From Luzula sylvatica (taxonomy: Eukaryota; Streptophyta; Magnoliopsida; Poales; Juncaceae): a stretch of DNA of 64,000 bases. The notes under the pieces are model-generated. The model saw only the letters and a program-made list of their open reading frames with translations, had not been told where the DNA came from and searched no databases. Numbering within the stretch: position 1 is the first letter of the stretch; every line of letters starts with the position of its first letter. The position numbers and the translations under genes were made by a program. Below, piece by piece: positions 25,269 to 36,624 of this stretch. The DNA lies in the NCBI GenBank assembly GCA_946800325.1, contig OX326961.1, positions 46,339,415 through 46,403,414 on the forward strand, written 5' to 3'.

Positions 25269-27137
25269 GGGAGATTTTGATATGTAGACCAAATAAGTTT
25301 TCAAATACCTAAAATAGACAATAAAGTTCGGAAATTTGGAAAATAACACTCTCGACTTTTGAAAAGTCGAGAGCATTAAAAATGCTCGACTTTTCAAAAG
25401 TCGAGCGATTTCTTCTCCAGTGCCTGTGTATATTTAATAAATCTCTCGACTTTTCAAAAGTCGAGAGATTGATTTTGAATTCAAAATATGATACATTTCC
25501 CCAGATTTTACCATATTTGTACTATTATATTTAATTAACGTGATAATTAGAACATATAATTAAATATTCAGTAAAATTTATTCGAATTTATGAATTTAAA
25601 TAATTATTAATTATGGATTATGTTAACGGCTAACGTGTACTAATTATCATTTTTTTTCAAAAGTCGAGGTTGATTTTAATTCGAAATATGATATATTTCC
25701 CCAGATTTTACCGTAACATCTCTATGTTCTAATTAGTATATTTAATGAAAATGATAACCAGTACATGTTAGCTGTTAACTTAATCCATAATTAATAATTA
25801 TTCAAATTCATAAATTCGAATAAATTTTACTGAATATTTAATTATATATCTTAATTATCGATATAATTGGACGTAATAACTAAATAATGGAGAATTCGGC
25901 AGGTACATCTTGGGGGTGGAATAATTTTTTTAATTTTTTTTCAAACGTGGTGTCAGAATATTAAAAAAAAAAAATTAAACCCCTCCAAGATGTACCTGCC
26001 GAATTCTCCATTATTTAGTTATTACGTCCAATTATATCGATAATTAAGATATATAATTAAATATTCAGTCAAATTTATTCGAATTTATGAATTTAAATAA
26101 TAATTAATTATGGATTAAGTTAACGGCTAATGTGTACTAATTATCATTTTTTTTCAAAAGTCGAGGTTGATTTTAATTCGAAATATGATATATTTCCCCA
26201 GATTTTACCGTAACATCTCTATGTTCTAATTAGTATATTTAATGAAAATGATAGCCAGTACATGTTAGCTGTTAACTTAATCCATAATTAATAATTATTC
26301 AAATTCATAAATTCGATTAAATTTTACTGAATATTTAATTATATATCTTAATTATCGATATAATTGGACGTAATAACTAAATAATGGAGAATTTGGCAGG
26401 TACATCTTGGAGGGGTTTAATTTTTTCTTTTTTTAATATCTGACACCTGACACCACGTTTGAAAAAAAAAATAAAAAAAATTATTCCACTCCAAGATGTA
26501 CCTGCCGAATTCTTCATTATTTAGTTATTACGTCCAATTATATCGATAATTAAGATATATAATTAAATATTCAGTAAAATTTATTCGAATTTATGAATTT
26601 AAATAATTATTAATTATGGATTAAGTTAACAGCTAACATGTACTGGTTATCATTTTCATTAAATATACTAATTAGAACATAGAGATGTTACGGTAAAATC
26701 TGGGGAAATATATCATATTTCGAATTAAAATCAACCTCGACTTTTGAAAAAAAATGATAATTAGTACACGTTAGCCGTTAACTTAATCCATAATTAATAA
26801 TTATTTAAATTCATAAATTCGAATAAATTTTACTGAATATTTAATTATATGTTCTAATTATCACGTTAATTAAATATAATAGTACAAATATGGTAAAATC
26901 TGGGGAAATATATCATATTTTGAATTCAAAATCAATCTCTCGACTTTTGAAAAGTCGAGAGATTTATTACATATACACAGGAAATGGAGAAGAAAGGAAG
27001 AAATCGCTCGAGCATTTTTAATGCTCTCGACTTTTCAAAAGTCTGAAAAGTCGAGAGTGTTATTTTTCAAATTTCCGAACTTTGTTGTCTATTTTAGGTA
27101 TTTGAAAACTTATTTGGTCTACATATCAAAATCTCCC
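25269..27137. mobile_element. Large foldback (Mutator-type?) element, 1.87 kb, no ORF
   Basis: The ends are near-perfect inverted repeats for over 200 bp, starting gggagattttgatatgtaga. Outside them is a 9-bp duplication with one mismatch: tcaattaaa at 25260-25268, tcgattaaa at 27138-27146. A 9-bp duplication is the hallmark of Mutator-like elements. Each arm carries palindromes built on ctcgacttttgaaaagtcgag. The interior consists of about three 500-bp hairpin modules with apices at about 25.95 and 26.45 kb that include ggcaggtacatcttgg and its inverse. No transposase. Confidence 0.85.
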
Positions 27138-27146
27138 TCGATTAAA

Positions 27147-28063
27147 CACCTGTATCATCGTATATATATTTTATGTTTCATAAATTCTAGTTATATCATT
27201 TATATTTTAGATGCATGATATGTATGGTTTTTTTTTTTAATAAATACATGTTTATATATTTTTGCGTTTATTCTATATTTTTTTTATTAATTATTATATG
27301 ATGTATATATTTTTAAATACAATACATATTATGTATTTTTACTACATATTATGTATTTTTAGACGTATAATATAACTTTATTTTAACATGTTCTAAACCC
27401 TAAATAGTGAATCCTGTCATATATTTTTTGGGTGCACTTTATATAACTTATGGGCTCTTCTACAATATTTTCCTATTCCCTCGTCATATTCATTCATGAT
27501 GCATCACAAATAATTAGGCTCCTAATTGTTAATTTCAATTAACGATTAACTCATAATTATTAATTTTTGAATATTTATAATTGAGTGTTAATTGATGGAG
27601 GCTGTAATTACATATTATTTTTATTAATCATAAATTAAGCGTTAATTTATATTGTTAATTAGCGTGTTGATTAGGAATCGTGACATCATTGCCATTTTTG
27701 TGGGGAAATGAACGGATATAGTAGAGTTTTCCATAACATATGTGATGTAATAATACATATGACAATAAAAATAATGTCTGAAATGTGGGTATTGTTTAGC
27801 TGAAGAAAAACTTTTAGCCTAGAATATCATAACTTTCATCTTTACTCTTTTTATTGAAAAAAAAGAAAAAGAAATGGAGAAGCGGTAGCGAAATGATTTC
27901 GCAAAAAAATGCTCGAGACGAATTAAATCAGACTAAGTATATTAATTATTAATTGATCACTTATAGATTGTACTCGGCCAATTTCGGAGGTTATTACTCG
28001 AAACGAGCTCTCTCATATATATCTTCTTGGTTGAGGTTTAGAGTCATGTTAGTTGAATATGAG

Positions 28064-28065
<2 letters not shown>
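27147..28065. other. Intergenic region, no recognised feature
   Basis: Very AT-rich. No ORF with a coding signal and no clear repeat borders. Confidence 0.5.

Positions 28066-28108
<43 letters not shown>
28066..28108. repeat. (TA)n microsatellite
   Basis: About 21 TA units at the left border of the truncated foldback copy that follows. Confidence 0.95.
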
Positions 28109-28110
<2 letters not shown>

Positions 28111-28940
28111 GTTAATAGCTATATGTTCTAATTAGTATATTTAATTAAAATGAGAACTAATACATGTTAGTTATTAACTTAATACATAATTAATATTTAT
28201 TCGAATCCATAAATTTGGATAAATTTTAATGAATATTTAATTATATATTTTAATTATCACGTTAATTAAATATAATAGTTCAATAATGGAGAATTCGGCA
28301 GGTACATTTTGGATTCAATTAATTTTTTTTTTTAATATCAAATCTACTGTTTGAACACGTGAAAAAAAAGTATAAAATTTTATTTAACTCCAAATTGTAC
28401 CCGTCGTATTCACCATATTTGTACCATTGTATTTTTTTAACGTAATAATTAGAACATATCATTAAAAAATCATAAATATTGATTCAAATTTATGAATTCG
28501 AAATAATGTTAATTACATATTATATTAACAGCTAACATGTACTAGTTATCATGTTAATTAAATATATTAAATATATTAAATATATTAACTTAGTTAAATA
28601 TATGAACATAGAGAATGTTGGGGAAATTTTTTGGGGAAAAATATATTAACTCAAAGAAGGGCATAAATGTTAACTGTTGGGGGTGACATTGGGGAGTGAA
28701 ATTAATATACTCAAAATGTTCGACCTTTGAAAGGTCGATAGCAAATTAAGGTTTTTAATAAGAATCTGGTCAGGGTTTAGATGTTTGGGGTAATTAACGA
28801 AACGTGCGACTTTTGAAAAGTCGGTCATTTTGAATCGCTCGACTTTTGAAATGTCGACAGTGTTATAACTCAAATTTTGAAACTTCGTTGTCTATTTTAA
28901 GTAATTTCAAACGTATTTGGTCTTCATATCAAAATTTCCC
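28109..28940. mobile_element. Truncated relative of the 25.3-kb foldback element
   Basis: Contains the same hairpin module (atggagaattcggcaggtac near 28288, inverted partner near 28390) and the same right-hand terminus as the complete element: the 'ctcgacttttgaaa' palindromes, then tcgttgtctattttaagtaa and atatcaaaatttccc at 28926-28940. The left terminus is not found; the TA tract sits where it should begin. Confidence 0.65.
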
Positions 28941-29552
28941 TTTTTTTTTTCATCCCCTTTCGTCAAAAGAAAATGAAGATTCAAATATAAACCCTGAATT
29001 TGCTCAAGATTTTTTAATGATTTCTGGTCTTCTGCACTCAGACTTCGTCACTAATTTATTCAAGGAAGAAAAAATGGTACGACGAAATAAAGGTACATAT
29101 TCTCGTTTTTGCATAAACTGCCCTGTACTTTTTTCATACTCGCGTTAAACCCCTAACTCATTATTTGTGCAATTTATATAGTCAAGTAAGTGAATGTAGT
29201 TTATCATGACATCAATTTGCAAGGGACACGAAATGATCTTTCTATGAATGCATTGTTTTGTTAAGAAACCCCTAACTCATTAAGTTTGCAAGGACTTTGT
29301 TCTACTATATGCATTGCTTTTTTCGCACATCAAAATTCAGCATGCAAATAATAATAATAATAATGTTTCTATCAATTCATTTGCAAATTTTCAATTAAAA
29401 AATTAGCAACAGTTCTTGCGAACGAGAACCACATTATTTCACAGTTCAACACTCGTATTACACCCATCACTCACGATTATTGCGACACCACAAACGACAA
29501 ATCCAACGAGAAAAAAAGAAAAATAATCATAATAAAAAGGCGAAGTTATGAT
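28941..29552. other. Intergenic region downstream of ACX2
   Basis: Contains the probable ACX2 3' UTR (minus strand) and a direct repeat, aaacccctaactcatta, near 29147 and 29269. An open frame at 28970-29148 has no recognised domain. Confidence 0.5.
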
Positions 29553-32067
29553 TTAGAAGCCTATGTACTGCGTGTACTGTTCGTAAGCCTCAGAAGACAT
29601 CCCAATCGGAGCGCGAATTACGAGATCAGGAAGATCGAATGCGTCCACTAATTCTCTCGCAACTCCTCTTACTTGATAGCACAAGTATTCAGTTAACTTG
29701 TGAATTGCCTACATAATACATATCGCCAATAAAATTATTTTTCCAACAACAATAATAATAATACATTTCTGATTAGAAATTTAAAGCTTGATTACCTTGG
29801 CTTTGTTAGGTGCGACATAATCGACATTGCGGTAGGTTCCAATGTCTTTCCAGATCCTATCAAGGGCATAAAGGTCACAGACTAACTTGAGCACTTCACG
29901 CGTCTTTGGGTCAGGACAGCTGTAAATAATTCATCACACACACGTTAACATATAATTAAACACACAAAAAGGTGAAAATTAATAAATATACCTTTGAACG
30001 GATTCGATGAACTTGGCGAGAATAACAGACTCGATATGCGACTCAGCAAGTGTAAGGAGATGGTTCAAGCATCTATTCCACGCACCAAATCCACCCAACG
30101 TTTTGCTGTGTTTCTGAAGCCGAGCTGCTACAGTCTGAAGCAACCTCGATGTCCGATACTAAAAAACAAAAAAATGTTGAATATTTATTTTTTGCACGAC
30201 AAATTTACAAAAAAATCGAAGCTTACTCGAAACGCATCGAGTTGGAATTGAGGATCTCTAAGGTGATCTTCGCCTTCCCAGCGAGCCGTCACAGGATTCG
30301 GTTGCGAAAGATAAGAAGACATCGATTCTTTCAAATAATTCCACGTCACGCTCAGAGTTCCTCCTTTAAATTTCTCCTGGTATCGCTTCAACAAATCCGC
30401 AGCAACCTGCTGAAGAAGCACAGTATTATCGCCCTCAAAAGTCTGGAAAATATCATGATCGCTCCTAAGAGCCCCGAAACGATTCACGGCGGCATATCCA
30501 TGGCCGCCGCACGATTCGCGACACGTACTCAACGACTTGGCGGTGTAGGAGGTAACGTAAGCTTTGAGACCCGCGGAAAGGACGTGCACGTCCGCCACAA
30601 GTTCTTCGTCGTGCGTCTTCTTCATTTCCGCATATTTATCCACGAGGAATTGAGTCGAGAAGTGATATGCGTACGTGGACGCCAACATCGGCATTAACCG
30701 GTGTTGTTGCGATTGGTAGTCTAACACGCTCACTTCCGGCTTTCTTGGCGGCCCGAACTGCTGTCGCAACAACGAATACCTTATGGCAATAGTAGTAGCG
30801 ATTTTCAATATGCCAACGGAGGAATAAGCAAGGCCGACTCTTCCACCGACAAGCTCGCCCAACGTGGCGGCGAATCTCTTGTTAATCGTGCTCAAACTAC
30901 TGGTATATTTCCCGTCTCTCGAGACATCTCCGAAGCGATTCAAAAGATTCTCTCTAGGAACTCTTACGTTGGTAAACCGCAATGCGCCGTTGTCGACTCC
31001 GTTCAAGCCTATTTTATGCCCGCAATGGTTGATTTCGATGCCCGGGAGAACCGAATGGGTTTGGAGGTCTCGAATCGGGACGATGAACGCGTGGATTCCC
31101 ATATCGGCCAGATTGCCGGATTCTCCTTGCAACGGGAGGATTAATCGCGCAAAAACCGTCGCGAATTTGCCGTGTTCGGCCGCGTTTCCTATCCACCATT
31201 TAAGTGCGCCGTCGTTCGGCGTGTTTATTATGAACTCGTCGGTGCTCGGGTCGAATGTTGCCGTTGTTTGTAGGGCTTGCACGTTCGATCCTAATTTCAT
31301 GAAATATATATGGGTGAGTATTTGGTTTAAAACCATTACCCAATAAATGAAAATGATAAAGAATTACCATGATGGAGTTCGGTCATGGCGAAACAACCGG
31401 TATAATCCAAATTGTCAATTCCTTCGAAGTACTTGTCTTTGTGCTTCTTAGTTCCCAAGTTAACGACCGAGCCTCCCCACAGACTATAAGATACAAATTA
31501 TGAGAAAAAATGATATCTAATTGTTTAATTTAATAATCTATTAATATTGAAGGACTCACCTGCATTGCACACCCAACTTGACCCCGAGTGAGATATCAAC
31601 ACCGCCAGCAGCTTCCACGATTGCAAAATACACCGCCGGATCCTCCACCATATACCTTTTCATCAAATAAAACAAGATGAATTTCAAATCCACAAACTTT
31701 CTGTATTAAATTAACCTTTTGTTGGAACATACCTATATGGTCTGATACCAGCTTCGCGCACGAGAGCAGTCAATTGCTTCATACAAAGCTTTTGATGGTC
31801 CTTCGAGGATATTTCAACTGGAGTATGAAGATCAGGTCTGGACTGAAAGAAGTCAAACACTCGCAATTGTATCTCCCTATGAGGACTACGTATGTACTCG
31901 GTGAGGGATTCAACAGAAGCCGAAACAGGACGGCTAGATCGACACGGAAGAAGCGAAAGCTCCCCAGAAAGCGACTCGGAAGGACGGCGAAGATGAAGCG
32001 AGAGAGTTCGCATGCGACGGAGCGCCGTCTCCTCGTCGGAACTGCGGTTCTGTCGATTGTACTCCAT
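29553..32067 (-). CDS. ACX2: Acyl-CoA oxidase 2, peroxisomal (long-chain)
   Basis: Seven exons on the minus strand: 32067-31733, 31655-31560, 31483-31368, 31290-30227, 30158-29992, 29919-29796, 29708-29553; 685 residues against about 692 in Arabidopsis ACX2. It catalyses the first, FAD-dependent and H2O2-producing step of peroxisomal beta-oxidation of long-chain acyl-CoAs. Evidence: N-terminal PTS2-like nonapeptide RMRTLSLHL (residues 20-28), [37 protein letters not shown] (substrate/flavin region), [16 protein letters not shown], the [17 protein letters not shown] segment, [16 protein letters not shown] with the catalytic-base Glu, and the long C-terminal domain [20 protein letters not shown] ending QYTQYIGF. 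All splice phases agree and no lesion was found. ACX2 is the subfamily with PTS2 and this C-terminus. Confidence 0.96.
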
Positions 32068-32458
32068 GTGTTCGATGAATTGTCTGAAAGAGAGATTGAT
32101 GTGTAGGATTTTGGTTAGTTCTTTTTCTCTGCAAAGTAGCTATTTGTTCGCTTCACGGTAAAGGAAGAAGAATATGACGTGGTATTTAATATAATATGAT
32201 GAAATATATATAGTAGTCAGTATTATAGTTTTTTAGGATAAACTTACCAACAAATATAAAGGAAATTTTATCCAATTACGTGATAAGATGTATAAAATTT
32301 GGCGTGGAATTGGTTTGGCAAGGATAAGTCTCTGTTTGCATGTTTAAACTGATGCTTGTGGAATAGTTGCTGAGTCATCGGTCAATGTAATGAAGATTTA
32401 TGATGATGTTGTATTTCAATGTGAACGTGAGATATTTTGTAGTTTGGAAAGGATAAGT
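32068..32458. other. ACX2 upstream region
   Basis: AT-rich promoter-proximal DNA (minus strand). No motif beyond general TATA-like AT runs can be supported. Confidence 0.4.
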
Positions 32459-33211
32459 CTCTATCGAAGTACCAAAATACAAATTTAGGAGTTATTACAG
32501 TCCAAAAATTAATAACAAAATAACGGATTCGTTCCCTTTTCTTCTAGAAACAGCAATTACTTTATAATCATGTACGGCTGGTAAAATACATACAAAAACG
32601 CCATGATTATTCTTGTCTTATTCGTAATAATAAACTAATCTTTCAGATTGAAAATCACAAATCAGAAACATTTAAAAACAAAAAGATCGAAGAAAGAAAT
32701 CAGAGAAAATCGATGATAATTAGGGTACAGACCTGGTAATTCCGGGATACGTCGAGGTTCTGATAGAGGATCCGACAGGGCGGATCGTGGTCCATTTCGA
32801 TAGCACAGAGTCCGAGCTCACTGGAGGTGAGAGTACAGCCTCCAGTCACTTCATTTCCAGATTCCGGCGATCCTTTGGAAAGCTTACAGTTACTCTTACC
32901 AGTGGGATAGGATCGATCGGCGGGGAGGAGAAGGAGAGATAAGTGTTCGTCGGCGACATCTTTTCTTCGCCGTTGAATTAGAGTGTCAGTCAAATAAAGC
33001 GGAAAATAAAGAGAAACAGTTTTGCGGGGCAGAATGACGTGGCGGTATTATTATGAAATGACGATAATACCCCCGATATGGGTCTGGGCTGTATTGTGTG
33101 TTTCACTACTATTGTAATTACTCCACTGGATTAATTTCCGCCTAATTTTTATTTAGAGATTAAATTGATTAATTATACTGTTTAAACATCCTGTCACGAG
33201 ATCAGCCAATG
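32459..33211 (-). pseudogene. Broken partial duplicate of the AIL gene (intron 1, exon 1, promoter)
   Basis: Collinear and same-strand with 24251-25256: the intron stretch caaaataacggattc, the exon-1/intron border with acctggtaa, the peptide region [14 protein letters not shown] (intact gene: [14 protein letters not shown]), the start [10 protein letters not shown] and the promoter to gagatcagccaat all recur. About 120 bp of exon 1 are missing between PPIDPI and the [12 protein letters not shown] region, which shifts the frame. No AP2 domain is present. It lies upstream of ACX2, about 8 kb from the parent. Confidence 0.88.
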
Positions 33212-33759
33212 ATGAGACGACACGTCAGATTAATGATACTCAATGTTAAGTTTAACGACAAGAAGTGGGGAAGTGACTAGTGAGTGGTGACATTTGGCAA
33301 ATCAAGCAGCAAAATGGCAGGACGAGATAGATGTATGGGAATTATGAATGCATCGTGAATATAAAGGAGTACTAGTTCACAGCAGTGAAATAATCATAAT
33401 ACTGAGATCCTATTATGCCGTACTAGTAAGATATAGTCTGCTCTGCTCTGCACGAGTAAGATCCCATGATTTCTCGCGTTCTCCCAAGACATGAAATTAT
33501 TCTCCCTACTCCTCCATGTCTAATAAAATTAAGCTAATTCCAGACCATTATTATCGTTATGACTTCGGATTACATGGCTTGCACGGTGGACACAACTGTT
33601 CACTGTTTCTGCCAGGGAGGCCCGCGTATAAATTATTTGTTAATTTTCTTCTAATTGTTGCTTTTATTTAATCTTTATTTGGCGATTTTAAAAAAATACC
33701 GATAGTACTAATTTTTTTGAATGAAAGATATGAATTGAACCATTATTATATTAAATAAT
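33212..33759. other. Intergenic, nothing recognised
   Basis: AT-rich; no gene or clear repeat. It ends in the 9-bp target duplication of the next element. Confidence 0.45.
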
Positions 33760-34422
33760 GGGGGATTTACATATTTATCCTTTCTTAAATTTAAAATTAC
33801 ATATTTATCTTTCTTAAAATTAAAATATCATATTTATCTTTTCATAAATCTAAAATATCATATTTACCCGTTAAAATTAACGGTCAACAATTGTATCATT
33901 TACATATTTGCCCCTCTAAAAATCCAAATTAACATATTTACCTTTTTAAAAATAAAAATATCATATTTATCCAAATAATATAACAATGTAATCTCATATA
34001 AAATTCCAAAAGATAATAATTCTACCAATCTCAAATGACAAAAATAAAAATGTAAAAAATACAGATTCATTGCAAAAATATAATCATAATTAAAAATATT
34101 ATTAAATTGTAGGGTGTGATTTCTTCTTGTCGAGTGAGTAAGGATACGTATGTTATTTTTATTATTGTGAGGGTAAATATGATATTTTTATTTTTAAAGA
34201 GGTAAATACGATATTTTGGAAATTTAGAAGGGTAAATATGCAAATGATAAATTAGTAATTTTAAATGTTGATCATTAAGTTTAACGGAAAAATTGGATGA
34301 TTTTTAATTTTTGAACAAATATGATATTTTAGATATATGAAAGGGTAAATATGATATTTTAATTTTAAGAAAGATTAATATGTAATTTTAAGTTTAACAA
34401 AAGGTAAATATGTAAACCCCCC
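33760..34422. mobile_element. Foldback element, 663 bp, perfect 9-bp target duplication
   Basis: Termini gggggatttacatatttatc and, inverted, ggggggtttacatatttacc. ttaaataat occurs exactly at 33751-33759 and 34423-34431. The arms are made of repeated 'gggtaaatatgatatttt' units of about 36 bp. No ORF. The 9-bp duplication suggests a Mutator-type origin. Confidence 0.85.
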
Positions 34423-34431
34423 TTAAATAAT

Positions 34432-35008
34432 AGTATCTTGCGTTTTACATAATAAACCTTCCGTTACCCATGATATAATGAATTCTATGATACGGAGCAT
34501 CAAAAAAAAAAAAACATTTGCAAAACTAGCATGGGTATATTTGAAATTGCAGGTCTAGTATTTTTTGTCAAATTATTGGGCGAATTTTTTTTTACTTTCG
34601 CTCACACAGTCCGCAAAAGTTTTTAAATATGATTTTTGCATGTTAATCCTGGAAAAAAAAATTAGTTAAGTCATTTTCGCCAATTTAGTTGGCGAAAGTT
34701 GAAAATATATATTTTTCTTTTTGTTTAGCTAACCCAGTTGATGAAAGAAGCAAAAAAAAAAAAATCGCCAGCACATATGACGATAGTGCATGTATTTTAA
34801 TTTTTACCCCAAAACATATATATACCTGCATTTTGACCATCTAGGTTGGGAAAAGTCTTTTTTTTTTCTTATTTCGCCAAATTGGTTGGCGAAACAAAAA
34901 TAAAAAATATATTTCCAACTTTCGCCAACTCAGTTGGCGAAAATATATTAAATATATGATACTAATTATATATTGAATTTATTAAATTATTATATGATTA
35001 CTATTTAT
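34432..35008. repeat. Cluster of imperfect tttcgccaa/ttggcgaaa palindromes
   Basis: Repeated inverted motifs, for example ttttcgccaatttagttggcgaaa near 34675 and ctttcgccaactcagttggcgaaa near 34920, with several degraded versions between. Related motifs occur at 2790-3040 and 9870-9990. No ORF. Confidence 0.6.
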
Positions 35009-35484
35009 CTATGTTGCACGGATACGGATACGGCAATATGACAATTTTCAAAAAATCACGGATACGGATACGGCTATATAATTATTATTTTAATATATTT
35101 ATATTGTATATAATAAATAAATAAATAACAAATTAAATAATATTTTCAATTTAAATATCATGACAATAAATAAAATTAATATAACAATATAAATATCATA
35201 AAAATATTCTAAATTTATTCTAGAAGTATCCTACAAGTATCCCACAAGTATCCTATAGAATTTATTTAAAAATATTATGGACCAAAATATATAATGGCCG
35301 AAGTATCCTACATGGAGTATCCCATCCGTATCCCGAACGTATTCCAGCCGTATCATGCCGTATCTCCGCTGTATCCGAAAAAAAAATATTAAAATAATCG
35401 AATACGTCACGTGGCGTATCCGAGCCGTATCGTACCCGTATCCTCAGGATACTTCTGCGTTTTTGAAGTATCCGCGTAACATAA
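35009..35484. mobile_element. hAT-type MITE with 8-bp target duplication
   Basis: Begins ctatgttgcacggatacgga and ends gtatccgcgtaacataa; the ends are inverted. ctatttat occurs exactly at 35001-35008 and 35485-35492. Inner ends carry repeats of cggatacgg/ccgtatcc. No ORF. Confidence 0.8.
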
Positions 35485-35583
35485 CTATTTATACTTATAC
35501 ATATATTATATTTATTATTTATATTATGTTTATTTATTATTAATTATATATACATATTATAATCCTATATATTTATATGATTG

Positions 35584-35584
<1 letters not shown>

Positions 35585-35669
<85 letters not shown>
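35585..35669. repeat. Compound (TA)n(GA)n microsatellite
   Basis: About 26 TA units followed by about 16 GA units. Confidence 0.95.
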
Positions 35670-35673
<4 letters not shown>

Positions 35674-35894
35674 GCTAAGATACTCAATTAAGTATCATTG
35701 GTTTGGTACTTAGGATATTTTAACCATTAGATTTGCTTTGAGATTTGTATTTTTTAATGCTATATATACTCATCATTAATTATTTCTATATCAGTTTATG
35801 ATTATCATTAAATGCACAAATCCCAAAGCAAATCTAATGGTCAAAAAGTCTTAAGTACCAAACTCATGATACTTAATTAAGTATCTTAGCCATC

Positions 35895-35898
<4 letters not shown>
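35666..35898. mobile_element. MITE inside a TA/GA microsatellite
   Basis: Inverted ends of about 70 bp: left gaggatggctaagatactca, right tgatacttaattaagtatct then tagccatcctc. Perfect TA arrays lie beyond both sides (to 35637 and from 35899), so the element sits in, or helped create, a TA tract. Confidence 0.75.

Positions 35899-35952
<54 letters not shown>
35899..35952. repeat. (TA)n microsatellite
   Basis: About 27 TA units, on the right side of the MITE. Confidence 0.95.
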
Positions 35953-35955
<3 letters not shown>

Positions 35956-36624
35956 TGCTATATTATATTTTGTGTAGTGTACTTAATATATTATTATATA
36001 ATGAATTTATATGTGAAAAAAATTCAATTAATTGTTAATATTAAATTAATTTTTAAATTAATATATTCATAAATCAACAAAATTCATTCTCACTACTTTT
36101 TAATTTTCTTTCATGTCAAACAATAAATTTTAATTTTCAATTATATAATATTCTAACACATCAAACAATACACGTAAAAAACACGTATCTTTCAAATTTC
36201 TAACTTCACTCCACTTTCTCGAAATAATCCAAGAATCCTTCGAAATACTTCGTAGTCTTTTATATCAAAAAGGCCCTTGTGTGTATCAGAATAATGGCAA
36301 TGCAGAGATTTTGTTTTATCAATGCATGTCTTCATAGATGGCCCAATCTTACAGAAGTAATGGATTGCGCCCATATTACACCAGGCTTTCTTATTTATGT
36401 GATGCAGATGAAAATTAACCTCTCGTTTAATTCAAATATCATATTCATCCTTCTAAAACTAAAATTATCATATTTCCCAAATATGAGTGCTTATTTTCGT
36501 GAATTACAAAATATAAGGTTATGTCAGTAAATAATACAAACTTAAGCTATGCTAAAAATTTAGCTAATGTTACCCATCTCTTTGCAGAAACACTAATTTT
36601 GGCATTTCTTCTAATTCTTATCTA
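35953..36624. other. Intergenic, nothing recognised
   Basis: AT-rich. A fragment resembling the 'atatcatattcatcc' units of the 33.8-kb foldback occurs near 36430-36480. Confidence 0.45.
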
